From Chloropicon primus (Eukaryota; Chlorophyta; Chloropicophyceae; Chloropicales; Chloropicaceae): a DNA stretch of 64,000 bases. Position numbers and translations under genes: made by a program. Shown here piece by piece: positions 29,170 through 39,060 of the stretch; within the stretch, counting starts at the first letter, position 1; each line of letters starts with the position of its first letter. The notes beneath the pieces were generated by a model that was given only the letters and a program-made list of their open reading frames with translations, made no database searches and was not told where the DNA came from. The stretch lies in assembly GCA_023205875.1 (NCBI GenBank), contig CP060754.1, forward strand, positions 1,054,001-1,118,000, written 5' to 3'.

Positions 29170-31221
29170 ATGTACCTTCGCGACTTTGTTGCCCTGACCC
29201 TGGCCGTCTGCGCCATCTACATATCCCTGCAAAGGGAGGGCTCCTTTGCGTTCAGGAAGGCGTGGTACCACAAGGCCGACGAGGATCAGACCTTGCTGTT
29301 CGAGTCGGTGAGGCTCCCCCCTCCCTTCCTGTGTGACTTAAACGGGGACGGGAGGATGGAGGTTCTCACGACGACTTACGACGGAAAGCTGCAGCTCCTG
29401 ACCCCCGCCCCTCCAGGGAAGGAGGGAGAGGGTTTCGCGGCGGCGAAGATCATAGCAGAGATCCAGGTCGTCGAGGTGCCCTTGGTCCAACCTGTGCACT
29501 TCGTGGCGGTGAAGACGGGCTTCATCGACGCTCTGCCTAGCAACTTGGTCGCGGCCCCGCGCAAGGAGGTCGTGGTCGTGATGACGACCGACTGGAAAGT
29601 TCATTGCTATGACCACAACTTGAACAAGCTGTGGGAGAAGGACATGGGAAAGCATTTGGACCTTGGGAGGAGTGCCCGAACTCCGAAGACTCACGAGGTT
29701 TCGATCTTGGTGACCGGCCACAAGGTGAGGCAGGATGACAGGGGGATCGTGGTGGTGGGCGGGAGCGTGCTGAGGGGGGATATGCACGGCTCAGGGGATC
29801 TCCTGGCGGACGCGGAGGAGGGCCTGGAGAGGGCCGGGCACGAAGCTGGTGGCTCTGGTTTTGGGGTCACGGAGGAGCAAGTCAGCGGCAGGACGTCCAA
29901 GTTCTTCTCCTACTTCGCCTTCGAGGGCGGATCGGGGGCAATGCGGTGGAAGCACGAGGCGGACGACTTCCACAAGACCGCGATGAACGTGTCCGAGATG
30001 ATCACTCCCCAGCACAACTACAGGCTGTCGGCAAAGGAGATGGAGAGGAAGGAGTTTGGCGAGCTCTCGTGCCAGAAGTTCCGGACCAGCGTGATACAGG
30101 CCCTGCCTCACAAGTGGGAGAGGAGGGAGGACACCTACTTCAAGCTGGCGCACTTCACCAGGCGCAAGGAGTCGAGGGGCAACCAGAAGAAGGAAATCTC
30201 TGGCTCAGCCGGGGGCAAGGGGCCGAGGGCCGCCGGGTTGAACCACGGCAACGTCGTCGCAAAGACTCTCAGCGACGTGGTGAGCGCCTCCTCGGGCAGC
30301 GCCTCCCACGTCAAGGGCAGGAAGGAGAGTGAGCCCCCAAACGTGTTCGTCGCGCACCTGGCTGATGGCATCCACGCCATTCACTTGTACACGGGCAGGT
30401 CCATCTGCAAGCTCCACCTCGCGAGTCCCGGGCTGCATGCGGACATAAACGGGGACGGGATCATAGAGCACGTCCAGGTGTACGGCAAGGACCCGGATTA
30501 CAACTATAACGCCCAACATTCGCACCACCACGCTTTGCCCGGGTGCTCCACCGTGGTGACCGCGGGCATACCGGCGCACACGGTCTTCAACGCCAGCGTC
30601 TGTAAGTACATGAAGAGCAGGTCCACGTTCCTGAGGAGGAACGCTCACCTGGAGGAGCTGGAGGTGACCCATCCCGCGCTTCTGCCCCTGAGCTCGCACC
30701 GGATCGCTGCGAGCCACGAGCGCGCCAGCAGCAAGTACGACCTGGTCTTCCTCAACTCCTACGGGGAGGCGACTTGCTTGAGCAGCCACGGCCACAGGAA
30801 GTGGTCCGTGCAGGCGGGAAGCGGTTGGACGGGCCCCGACGGCCAGTCCGAGGTGGACAGGGTCGCCCCCACCCTCAGAACGATGGAGCTGCGTGTCCAC
30901 GGCCACAACTGGGTCGTCGTGACCGCCGGGGCGTACTCTGCCAACATCCTGTCGCCCAACGGCCACAAGCTGGAGTCCATCGACCTGCCGGGGAAGCCAA
31001 ACTTGGATCTTCAGGTCATGGACTTCAACTCGGATGGGTTGAACGACCTCGTGCTGTGCACGTCAGAGGGTTACTACGGGTATGCGCAGATCAGGAAGTT
31101 CTCCAGCGCCCCTCTGACGGGTCTCCTCGCTTGCCTCCTCGTGGCCATGATCTCCATCTACGTCAGTCTGCACGGCACGGGCAAGGGAAAGACCCGGGGC
31201 ATGGAGAAGGTCCAGGATTGA
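29170..31221 (+). CDS. NERD1: NERD1-like FG-GAP membrane protein
   Basis: The 683-aa protein matches the plan of the plant Golgi/endomembrane protein NERD1, which interacts genetically with the exocyst in root growth. It opens with a signal-anchor (LTLAVCAIYISL) and FAFRKAWYHKADE, resembling NERD1 N termini with LQHEGDFSF..AWFH. FG-GAP/beta-propeller elements follow, with Ca-binding-like DLNGDGRMEVL (about 56), DINGDGIIEHV (about 440) and DFNSDGLNDLVL (about 620). A C-terminal transmembrane segment (LLACLLVAMISIYVSL) precedes a short basic tail. ATG at 29170 is the first in frame before the signal-anchor. It lies 223 bp after clathrin on the same strand. Orthology to NERD1 is from recall of family sequence. 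Confidence 0.82.
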   Translation: MYLRDFVALTLAVCAIYISLQREGSFAFRKAWYHKADEDQTLLFESVRLPPPFLCDLNGDGRMEVLTTTYDGKLQLLTPAPPGKEGEGFAAAKIIAEIQVVEVPLVQPVHFVAVKTGFIDALPSNLVAAPRKEVVVVMTTDWKVHCYDHNLNKLWEKDMGKHLDLGRSARTPKTHEVSILVTGHKVRQDDRGIVVVGGSVLRGDMHGSGDLLADAEEGLERAGHEAGGSGFGVTEEQVSGRTSKFFSYFAFEGGSGAMRWKHEADDFHKTAMNVSEMITPQHNYRLSAKEMERKEFGELSCQKFRTSVIQALPHKWERREDTYFKLAHFTRRKESRGNQKKEISGSAGGKGPRAAGLNHGNVVAKTLSDVVSASSGSASHVKGRKESEPPNVFVAHLADGIHAIHLYTGRSICKLHLASPGLHADINGDGIIEHVQVYGKDPDYNYNAQHSHHHALPGCSTVVTAGIPAHTVFNASVCKYMKSRSTFLRRNAHLEELEVTHPALLPLSSHRIAASHERASSKYDLVFLNSYGEATCLSSHGHRKWSVQAGSGWTGPDGQSEVDRVAPTLRTMELRVHGHNWVVVTAGAYSANILSPNGHKLESIDLPGKPNLDLQVMDFNSDGLNDLVLCTSEGYYGYAQIRKFSSAPLTGLLACLLVAMISIYVSLHGTGKGKTRGMEKVQD

Positions 31222-31245
31222 AGCAGCGAATCCTATTACTAGGTG

Positions 31246-31280
<35 letters not shown>

Positions 31281-31666
31281 CCGTAACGGTTTTGCTTTCG
31301 TTGTTGTACACATAGACACATTCCTATTTATCCCATACCTGCCCTCGCCTCCGTCTCTCTCCCTGTCTGCAGTCTGCACCAGACCAACCCTTGGATCGTA
31401 CAGCGAGTGAAGGACCCCACACGGTCAAGGAAGAAAAGGAAGAAAGACACACACACACACACACACACACCCCTTCATCCCTTCATCCCTTCATCCCAAG
31501 ATCCGAGCCTCCTCTCCTGGCTGGTCATTAAAAAATTCGCAGAGCCCGAGAGAGAGGGTCGGGTCGGTCGGGCAAAACCTACGTGGACGGGTGCGACGCA
31601 CGGAAGCGGAGAGAAGAGAGAGGGAGGGTTGTTGGTTTTGTAGGGAGGGGCGCGGGGAGAGGGAAA
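31222..31666. other. Intergenic region with GA, CA and CCTTCATC tandem runs
   Basis: This 445-bp gap between NERD1-like and MTV1-like genes holds a (GA)n run at about 31249-31278, an (AC)n run at 31446-31470 and three to four copies of ccttcatc immediately after. No gene is visible. Confidence 0.6.
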
Positions 31667-33661
31667 ATGTTTTTCCTTGCGCGAAAGTCTCAAATTGACT
31701 CGCTGACGTCGACCAAGGACGAGCCGACGCCTATTTACGGTTTGCAAGAGTTGGCGAAATTGGTGTCTTCTGACTCGAGCTCCGTGGACAGCGTGGCTTC
31801 GTACCTTTGCACGACCCGCCTGGCGCACAAGAGCCCCGTGGTGAAGCAGAAGGTGCTCAAGGCGATCAAGTACGTGGCGAGCAAGCCGGAGTGCTCGTCT
31901 TTCCGCTCGGCGGTCCAGCAGAACGCTGGGGCGTTGCGCGAGCACGCGAACTTCTCCTGCGCTGCGGACCCTTTGAAAGGGAACCGGCCGGCCGAGCTCG
32001 TGCGCCAGGCGGCCAAGGAGGCCATCCACGCCATCTACAGCACCGACTCCTCGTGGGATGGCTCCGGCGGCTCGAGGACCCAGGCCATGCAGGGCTTCGG
32101 GACGGGCGTGAGCACGAGCCACGGGAGCGACAACGCGGAGAGCGCGAGGTCCTCCTCCTCCTCCTCCGGGTTCAACAGAGGGGGGAGGGACAGGAGTGGC
32201 TCGGGCGGCTTTGGAGTGAAGCTTTCGTGGGGCAGGTCGAACGGCAACGACACCGCCCCCCAGTTCGCCAGCAGCCCGGCCCACAGCCCGAGGGGATTCG
32301 GCGAGGGGGAGCCGAGCAACAACAACAACCAGAGGGGCGCCTGGGGCGCCTCCCTGGAGCCCCAGGGCGCCCCGGTTCCAATCAGCAGCTACAGCAGCAA
32401 TCAACAGCCTTCCTCCTCCGAGTCCAGCATCCACAGAATGGAGGCGATCTTGGACAAGATTTGCTTGAGGAAGGGAATGAAGCTCCAGCCCCCCGCGGAG
32501 GAAGTGAAGAAGTACGTGTCGGCTGCCCAGGACGTCCACATCGAGGACCTTTGGCTGACCTTGAAGATAAAGCTGTCCCACGAGCCTTGGCAGCAGCAGT
32601 ACATCGGCCTGTGCCTTCTCCAGGCGCTCTTGGGTTGCCACAACAAGACTTTTGGCCAGGCCGTCAGGGACCAGGCGGGGAAGGACTCGGGTTGCGTGCA
32701 GAACCTCTGCTCTGCGCAGAACGCCACCCTCTCCACCAAGGCGAAGAACGTGCTGTCCAAGCTGAACAGGGGTCAAGCCCAGCATGCCGCGCGCGGAGCC
32801 CAGGGGCACCCCAACCCCCAGCCCCAGCCCCAGCCCCAAGGCGTGCCGCAGCCGGACCTGCTCGATCTTGGTCTGGGGGCGCCCGCGGCCCCCGGCCAGC
32901 CCCAAGGGCAGGCTGACCTCCTCCAGGGCCTCGAGGTGGTCGCGGGGGGCGGCCAGAGCCAGGCCGCTGCGCCGGCCGCTGCGCCGGCGAGCGACCTCTT
33001 CGCGGGGCTGAGCGTTTCCAACAACGACGGCCCCCAGAAGCAGAGTCAGGGGGGTGGCCTCGCGAACGCCGCTGCCCCTCCAGCTGTCCAGCAGCAGGGT
33101 GCGGGTGCCGGTGGGCTGTTCGATGGCCTCGATATGAACCAGCAGGGCCCAGCCAAGACCGGTCCAGCGCCAGTCCAGGCCGACCTTTTCGGCGGTGCCG
33201 ATGCAGCAGTGCAGCAAAACACCACTCGGCCGCCGATGAGCCCGCCGCCGATGAGCCCGCCACCCGCGATGCCGCCGCCGCAAGGAATGATGCCGCTGTC
33301 GCAAGGAATGATGCCGCCGTCGCAAGGAATGATGCCGCAAGCCATGCCAGGGATGAACATGAATCCAATGATGCAGCAGCAGATGATGCAGCAGCAGATG
33401 ATGCTGCAGCAACAGATGATGATGCAGCAGCAGCAGCGCCAGATGATGATGCAGCCGCAGATGTATCAGCCCATGGGGGGCATGCACACTGGGATGGGCA
33501 TGGGCATGGGGGGCATGACGCACCCGGCAGGGCCAAAGCTCGGCAGCAACCATACTAGCCCAACGGGGGCGATGAGCGCGGCGCGCAACAGCACCATGAT
33601 AGACGGGCGGGCGAGGCCAGAGCCAGCTTTCGATTTCGTCCAGGACCTCCTTAAGAAGTAA
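31667..33661 (+). CDS. MTV1: ENTH/VHS-domain adaptor, MTV1/tepsin-like
   Basis: The 664-aa protein begins with an ENTH/VHS superhelix (about 1-125) carrying SPVVKQKVLKAIKYVAS and DPLKGNRPAELVRQAAKE, close to plant MTV1 and animal tepsin, which serve at the trans-Golgi with clathrin and AP-1/AP-4. A second helical domain lies at about 245-365 (tVHS-like). The rest is disordered with repeated DLL/DLF/GLFDGLDM motifs of the kind bound by adaptor ear domains, then Met/Pro/Gln-rich repeats (QGMMP, MMQQQ). ATG at 31667 is the first ATG of the frame. Its presence 8 kb from clathrin is probably chance. The domain is sure; MTV1 orthology is likely. Confidence 0.85.
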   Translation: MFFLARKSQIDSLTSTKDEPTPIYGLQELAKLVSSDSSSVDSVASYLCTTRLAHKSPVVKQKVLKAIKYVASKPECSSFRSAVQQNAGALREHANFSCAADPLKGNRPAELVRQAAKEAIHAIYSTDSSWDGSGGSRTQAMQGFGTGVSTSHGSDNAESARSSSSSSGFNRGGRDRSGSGGFGVKLSWGRSNGNDTAPQFASSPAHSPRGFGEGEPSNNNNQRGAWGASLEPQGAPVPISSYSSNQQPSSSESSIHRMEAILDKICLRKGMKLQPPAEEVKKYVSAAQDVHIEDLWLTLKIKLSHEPWQQQYIGLCLLQALLGCHNKTFGQAVRDQAGKDSGCVQNLCSAQNATLSTKAKNVLSKLNRGQAQHAARGAQGHPNPQPQPQPQGVPQPDLLDLGLGAPAAPGQPQGQADLLQGLEVVAGGGQSQAAAPAAAPASDLFAGLSVSNNDGPQKQSQGGGLANAAAPPAVQQQGAGAGGLFDGLDMNQQGPAKTGPAPVQADLFGGADAAVQQNTTRPPMSPPPMSPPPAMPPPQGMMPLSQGMMPPSQGMMPQAMPGMNMNPMMQQQMMQQQMMLQQQMMMQQQQRQMMMQPQMYQPMGGMHTGMGMGMGGMTHPAGPKLGSNHTSPTGAMSAARNSTMIDGRARPEPAFDFVQDLLKK

Positions 33662-33884
33662 CTAGTAGGTTTTTGTTTGTTTGATAATCAACCTCACCTC
33701 TTTCAACAGGCAAGCACATGCAGGGAGTGTGACGACTGGCTTCTTCGCCGGGTGCGAGTGAGGGAGGAGTTTTTTTCTGAGGGCAGAGGGGGGGGGGGCG
33801 AGGACAACGACATTCTCGTCGACGTCGCTGTTACAGGCTTTATATTCTAAAGATGGCAGACACACGTGCTTCTTCGTTTGCTTT

Positions 33885-34127
33885 TTACTCTCTGTTACCC
33901 GCCTCCACGAGGGACTCCACTCTCAAGAGAACAAATCCGAGGGCAAGACCCGTGAGGGTGATAGCGAACATGACGCCCGCGGTCTCGAAAATCTCGTTCA
34001 CCTGGGACTCTGGAAGCTCCGCGAGAAGGGCGACCTCGTTCAGACCCATGCTCTGAGCGGCCACGCCTCCTCTGCATCCCGCGACGTCGTTCCTCTTGCT
34101 GCTCACAAGGCTTCGGTTCGCCACGCA

Positions 34128-34163
<36 letters not shown>

Positions 34164-34381
34164 AAGGAAAACCTCCTGGTCAGCACACGACGTTGCCGAA
34201 AGGCGAGTTCGAGTTCGAGGCAAAGAGCACCAACGCGTGGAGCAGCAGCAGCCAAAGTCCAGGCCTCCCCTTACCTAGGCCGTTTCGCCCTCGCGAGTCT
34301 TCCAACGTTTCCTGCACCATGAGGCTTGACCCCCGCCGCGGTCCTCACCACCGTCCTCTTTGTCACCGTGTTCGCCAACAT
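33885..34381 (-). CDS. PETM: Cytochrome b6f complex subunit PetM (two exons)
   Basis: PetM (subunit VII) is a single-pass small subunit of the thylakoid cytochrome b6f complex. Exon 1, 34275-34381, encodes a 35-residue Arg/Thr/Ala-rich leader starting MLANTVTKRTVVRT, typical of a plastid transit peptide. A 164-bp intron (34274 down to 34111) has a GTAAGG donor and a (CT)n polypyrimidine tract. Exon 2, 34110-33885, ends with NEIFETAGVMFAITLTGLA and FVLLRVESLVEAGNRE, matching the PetM transmembrane helix and tail. The spliced product is 110 aa. The donor is clear; the acceptor at 34111 could shift to a second in-phase AG 12 nt downstream. It is the only clear photosynthetic electron-transport gene here. 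Confidence 0.82.
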
Positions 34382-34649
34382 CACGCACAACCCACCGCCT
34401 GTCTCTCTCGCGCTCGCTCGTTCTCCTCTCCTCTCTCTTCCGTTCACTCCGCCAATGGGCTGCGCTGAGCCACTGAATCTGAATGGATAAAAGATTGGAT
34501 TGACTTCGGATCCCTGATCCTGGGGGGGATCCGAAACAAGCTTTCTTTCGTAACGCTCGAGCAAAATCGAGATCGAGAGGTTAGCGGAGTTGAGGGGAAG
34601 TCTTGTCTTGTCTTTGATCGTCTAGCACGTGTGGAGGTTCATCGTCCTC

Positions 34650-36020
34650 ATGACGTCTCCGTCATCGTCGTCGTCGTCGTCGTCGTCGGTTCGGCAGGTC
34701 CAGGTGAGCCTGGCGGAGTTCCGAGACCTCGCGTCGAAGCAGCTGGACAAGGCCCTCGGGCTCAAGGAGGAGGGGTCGAGGTTGTACGGGGAGGGCCGGG
34801 TCGAGGAGGCCTCCGCAAAGTACCTCGAGGTCCTGGTCATGATCGACGCGGCAAAGTCCGTGGACGCGCTTGGGAGGGCGGACTTCAGGGACCTCCGGGG
34901 GCGGATGGAGGCGGTCGAGCTGGTCTGCCACCTGAACCTGGCCGCCTGCGCGCTCGCCGAGAACAGGTACGAGGCCGCCCTCGAGGAGGCGAGGGCGGCG
35001 CTCTCCATCGACGGCAGGAGCGTCAAGGCTATGTACAGGGCGGGGAGGGCGCTGTTCGCGATGAGCAGGTTCGAGGAGGCCGCGGAAGCCTTGGGGGAGG
35101 CCGACAGGCTGAGCCCGAGCGACAGGAGCATCGCGCCACTGCTCGCGAGGGCGAGGGGGAACGCCAGGAAGGTCCTGGCCAGCCAGAGGGCCGCGTTCGG
35201 GGGGATGTTCTCCAAGAGCTCGTACATCATGAAGCGGAGCCAGGAGGAGGAGGAGGAGAGCGCGGCGAGGGCGGCGGAGCGGGAGAGCGTGGAAGGGAGC
35301 CTCAAGCAGTGCATCCAGGGCGGCAACGAGGTCTCCCTGATCGATCGATGGGTTCACAACGGGGTGGCAGGCCTGCAGGAGGAAGAGGTCGAGGCCCTGG
35401 TCAGGGTCGCGCAAAGGGCCGCGGCCTCGGGGAAGCTCGACAGCGCGAAGGAGAGGGCTCTGGTGGCGAAGCACGGGCTCAGGATCCACGCCAAGGGCCG
35501 CGGCGAGGAGGAGGAGGCTCCTCCGTCTTCGGACCAGCAGGACCTCGTCAGGGTGCAGGCCCTGACGAGGAAGGTTCAGGAGGGGGGGGCACTGGTGGAG
35601 GAGGAGGCAGCCTTCTTGCAGAACTTCAGGAGGGGAGAAATTCTGCGGCTGGAGTCGCAGCTGCGGTCAACGGGCTTGGGGGAGCAGGACAGGATGGTTC
35701 TGGAGGGTCTGCGTTCCCAAGAGAAGAGGTACAACGAAAGAGTAGTGGACTACGAGAAGAGGTCCGAGGAGGTCGAAACATTGCTCAAGCGCTTGGAGTC
35801 CGGGAGAAGAGTCCCCCTGAGGCAACGCCTGCGGATGGACGACCTGCTGAACGAGGAGAGGATCAGGTTGGAGGCCAAGGACGATGAGCAGGGGCTCACA
35901 AGCACGGAGTGGAAGCTTCTGAGGCAGATCCAAGAGGCTCAGGAGGAGAAGAAAAAGAAGGAAGGGGCGAGGAGAGAGAGGCTGGATCAGAGGAAGCAAG
36001 CCTTGCAGATCATGGAATAA
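34650..36020 (+). CDS. TPR protein with charged coiled-coil C terminus
   Basis: The 456-aa protein has three TPR units at about 30-150 (LGLKEEGSRLYGEGRVEEAS, LNLAACALAENRYEAALEEA, AMYRAGRALFAMSRFEEAAE), arranged as in FKBP- and Hsp-co-chaperone TPR domains. The rest is Glu/Lys/Arg-rich and helical, ending in a coiled coil (LLRQIQEAQEEKKKK). No catalytic domain is seen. The N terminus has a poly-Ser run coded by a tcg/tcc triplet array. ATG at 34650 is the first in frame. A co-chaperone or scaffold role is inference; no orthologue is recognised. It ends 101 bp from the stop of MCM5. Confidence 0.75.
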   Translation: MTSPSSSSSSSSSVRQVQVSLAEFRDLASKQLDKALGLKEEGSRLYGEGRVEEASAKYLEVLVMIDAAKSVDALGRADFRDLRGRMEAVELVCHLNLAACALAENRYEAALEEARAALSIDGRSVKAMYRAGRALFAMSRFEEAAEALGEADRLSPSDRSIAPLLARARGNARKVLASQRAAFGGMFSKSSYIMKRSQEEEEESAARAAERESVEGSLKQCIQGGNEVSLIDRWVHNGVAGLQEEEVEALVRVAQRAAASGKLDSAKERALVAKHGLRIHAKGRGEEEEAPPSSDQQDLVRVQALTRKVQEGGALVEEEAAFLQNFRRGEILRLESQLRSTGLGEQDRMVLEGLRSQEKRYNERVVDYEKRSEEVETLLKRLESGRRVPLRQRLRMDDLLNEERIRLEAKDDEQGLTSTEWKLLRQIQEAQEEKKKKEGARRERLDQRKQALQIME

Positions 36021-36121
36021 GAAGAGTAAATTTTTCAAGCTTTTACACGTTATACAGGTAATAGGGTTGGCGGGCACTTTTCCCACTCTTGGCTTTGTCA
36101 CCGAGACAGCAAGGTCTCCCA

Positions 36122-38290
36122 TCAGCGCCTTCGGTGTATGATGCGTCTCTCTCTCCTATGCTCGATGTCTCCCTGCTGCGTGAGGAACACAAGGGACCTT
36201 CTGATGCTCTGCTCCGTGAAGCCGTACTTGATCACGTCATCAATGAGTCTCTTCTCAGAGAGCGAGGCCCCGATGGCGAGGCGCCTCTTGATCTGCTGCT
36301 CGATCTGAGCAAACTCCTCGCGCTGCTCCGCGGTGAAGACAATAGAGTCGACGATTCCAGAATTCGAGGCGTCCACGGTGGACACGTTGAACAAGCGGAT
36401 GGCTTCCCTGACGTGGGACTCGGTGACGTTCAGCTGCAACTGCATCTTGGCGAGACTCTCGCTCACCCTTACAATAGCCTCGAGCTGCCTGACCGTGATC
36501 GGCACCGCGGGAGCGTCCTTCGTCTGGACCGACTGCTCCCTGGCGTTCTGCCTAATCCTGACGTACTCGTTCTGAAGGATCTGCGAAGCGCTCTCAGCCA
36601 TGCGGGGGCTGCACTTGTGCTTGCAGTACTCGATGTACCTCTTCAGGAAGTTGTCCTTGGCGTTGTCGCTGTTGTCCATGATGGTGCTCTCTCCGGCCCT
36701 CCTGTGGACACCGACGATGTGCCTCGCGATCTCCAAATCCCTGTTGAAGGATTTCTCGTCCTTCACGATGAAGATCAAGTCGAACCTACTAAGCATAGTG
36801 GTCTGAATGTCAATGTTCTCCTGCGCGGTCTTCAAGTCGTCGTAGCGACCGGAAGGCGGGTTCGCCGCCGCGAGCACGGCCGCTCGCGAGTTCAGGACCG
36901 TGGTGATGCCAGCCTTGGCGATCGAGATGGTCTGCTGCTCCATGGCCTCGTGGATCGCAACCCTGTCCTCCATTCTCATCTTGTCGAACTCGTCAATGCA
37001 AACGACGCCGCCGTCGGCAAGGACCATGGCGCCGCCCTCGAGGTAGAATTCTCCCGAGGAAGGGTCCTTGATGACAGACGCGGTGAGACCCGCGGCACTG
37101 GAACCCTTACCGGAGGTGTAGACGGAGATCGGCGCGACCTGCTCCACGAACTTGAGGAACTGGGACTTGGCCGTGGACGGGTCACCAAGCATGAGGACGT
37201 TGATGTCGCCCCTGATGCGCGTGCCGTCCGGCAGTCTCTTCCTGGATCCTCCGAACAGGAGGCAGGCGATGGCCCTCTTGATGTCCGGGGAGCCGAAGAT
37301 GGAGGGCGCGATGCTGCCGAAGACTCTGTCCAGGCAGTCGCTCTGGGACGCAAACTCCCTGAAGTTCTGCTCCTCCTCCAGCGTGAAGGTCGGCGAGCTC
37401 CTGCTGCTCCCCTCGGAGTCCTCCTCGAGGCCAACAACGCGGAGGTAAGGCTGGCGGATGGCGAAGTTCTCGTTCTTCCCCTGCTTCGCCTGCATGATGC
37501 TGAAGATTCCGACGGTGGTGACCCTCGTCCCCGGCACGATCTTCTGCACGAGGTGCCTGTCAACGACGAGAAGAATGTTTCTTGGAAGCTCACCGGTCGG
37601 GATGTCCTCGGGGCTCTCCTGCAGCTTGAGCGTCTGCTGGTCGACGTACTTGCTGCTGTCCGGGAGGACCACGAACGGGTCGAGTGGGCACGGCTCCGCG
37701 CCCTCCATCGACTGAAGCTCGCACCGGCGGGGAAGGTTGACCCCCGAAAGGCCAGGCTTGCACACGATCTCCTTGGTGTTCTTGCAGTTCTGGCACTGGA
37801 GGGAAACGTGAGTGGCCTTGGCCCTCGGCTTTCCGGCCGCGGTCACGATGCCCGATATCGTCACCAGCTTGCTCACGTGCTCCGAAGAGAGCTCCCTGAG
37901 GGTCTTGGGCCCGAAGGGCGTCTCGCTGTACAGGAAGACCTGGACCACCTGCTCCGGGGGCTCCGCCCCCTCCTCCTGAAGCGACTGGAGCGACTGGAGC
38001 ACCCTCGCGGAGGCCAACTCCAGCAGCCCGAGGTACTCCGCCGGCTTGTTCACCAGAAGGTCACCGAGCTCGTCGTTGAACTGCCTGATGTGCTCCAGCT
38101 TGATCCGAAGCCTGTCCTTGTTCCTCAGGAGCTGATCCCTATAGATGAACTCGTCGTCCTCGGAACGGAACGTCCTGATGAACTCGGCGAACTTCCTCTC
38201 CGCGATGTGCGCAACGGCGGGAGTGTTGCCCTCGTCCGCCGTGTACCTCTGGTCGCTGTAAAACACATTGCCCTCGTCCCAACCTGCCAT
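36122..38290 (-). CDS. MCM5: Replicative helicase subunit MCM5
   Basis: MCM5 is one of the six subunits of the MCM2-7 helicase. The 722-aa protein opens MAGWDEGNVFYSDQ, as MCM5 proteins do. It has the N-terminal zinc finger (CQNCKNT ... RRC), the AAA+ core with Walker A GDPSTAKSQFLKF, Walker B GGVVCIDEFDKM, an arginine finger in SRFDLIFIV, and a C-terminal winged helix. Length is near the usual 720-735 aa. ATG at 38290 fits the family start; the open frame further upstream is not conserved. It is divergent from a small spliced gene only 199 bp away, so the two probably share a promoter. Confidence 0.96.
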   Translation of the reverse strand: MAGWDEGNVFYSDQRYTADEGNTPAVAHIAERKFAEFIRTFRSEDDEFIYRDQLLRNKDRLRIKLEHIRQFNDELGDLLVNKPAEYLGLLELASARVLQSLQSLQEEGAEPPEQVVQVFLYSETPFGPKTLRELSSEHVSKLVTISGIVTAAGKPRAKATHVSLQCQNCKNTKEIVCKPGLSGVNLPRRCELQSMEGAEPCPLDPFVVLPDSSKYVDQQTLKLQESPEDIPTGELPRNILLVVDRHLVQKIVPGTRVTTVGIFSIMQAKQGKNENFAIRQPYLRVVGLEEDSEGSSRSSPTFTLEEEQNFREFASQSDCLDRVFGSIAPSIFGSPDIKRAIACLLFGGSRKRLPDGTRIRGDINVLMLGDPSTAKSQFLKFVEQVAPISVYTSGKGSSAAGLTASVIKDPSSGEFYLEGGAMVLADGGVVCIDEFDKMRMEDRVAIHEAMEQQTISIAKAGITTVLNSRAAVLAAANPPSGRYDDLKTAQENIDIQTTMLSRFDLIFIVKDEKSFNRDLEIARHIVGVHRRAGESTIMDNSDNAKDNFLKRYIEYCKHKCSPRMAESASQILQNEYVRIRQNAREQSVQTKDAPAVPITVRQLEAIVRVSESLAKMQLQLNVTESHVREAIRLFNVSTVDASNSGIVDSIVFTAEQREEFAQIEQQIKRRLAIGASLSEKRLIDDVIKYGFTEQSIRRSLVFLTQQGDIEHRRERRIIHRRR

Positions 38291-38489
38291 TGTTACCTCG
38301 TGTCGTCGTCGGGGTCGCCGGCTTCTTCTTTTGCTTCTTCTTGCCAACCTCTCGAGAGGCTTTCCCCCTCCCGCCAAATTTTCGGGCCCAAAATAATGCC
38401 ATTTTCGCGCCATTTTTTTTTCTCTGTCTCGCCGATCATTCAAGATAAGAACGGGGGAACGACGAGCAAGAACGAGACAAGAGAGCAAG

Positions 38490-38802
38490 ATGCCGTACAA
38501 GGGAACGAACAGTCAGGTAAGGGAATCGGAATCGATCACCACGACGGCGACGGACGAAAGGAATCCTCCCCTTCCCCTTGCGTTTCGTTTCGTTTCGTTC
38601 TCCTGACTGACACGACGGGGTGAGTGTGTGCTCTCAGGGCAACAACTACACAACTCCCGGTGGGACGAACGGGAACTATGGCGGTTCTTACCATTATTCG
38701 AACCAGAACGGATCGTACTACTATTCGAATGACAACGGTTCGACCTACTACAACAACGGAAGGGGAGGGTCTCACTACTCGCCTCCCCCTGCGAAGAAGT
38801 GA
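38490..38802 (+). CDS. Small Gly/Tyr/Asn/Ser-rich protein (two exons)
   Basis: Exon 1 (38490-38516) encodes MPYKGTNSQ; a 121-bp intron (38517-38637) has donor GTAAGG, a likely branch site ctgactgac and acceptor CTCTCAG; exon 2 (38638-38802) encodes a further 54 residues. The 63-aa product is made of GNNY, SYHYSNQNGSYYYSN and GSTYYNN-type units ending PPPAKK. Small plant proteins with TNSQGN and YHYSNTNGSYYYSN-like sequence are known to me from recall, so this is probably a conserved green-lineage family of unknown function. Being so short and split after nine codons, it is easily missed. It is divergent from MCM5. Confidence 0.75.
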
Positions 38803-39060
38803 GACCCTCGTTCGTTCCTGGCTGGAACGAAGGGCTCTGTGAGGACCACCACCTCTCGGCCTCTCTCGGCCTCTCTCGACGCGACGCGAGGGTGTGACAC
38901 GAGGAGCCCTTTCTTTGGTGTGTGAGGGTGTTTAGCGGACAAGCGGGTGTGCGTCCTGGCGCGTGTGGTTGCCCGTCGTGGATTACTACGCGTTTCCCGT
39001 CGGGGATTTACTTTAGTTTCGTGCTTTATTCTCTCCTCCTCCTCCTCCTTCTTCGTCTTC

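Noticed and set aside
31475-33553. A 692-codon minus-strand frame opposite the MTV1-like gene
   Set aside because: His/Leu/Arg-rich antisense translation of Met/Gln/Pro-rich repeats; the plus strand has the ENTH/VHS domain.
36089-38623. An 844-codon plus-strand frame opposite MCM5
   Set aside because: Antisense of a conserved MCM5; its Leu/Val/Asp/His-rich translation has no domain and reflects GC-rich codon bias.
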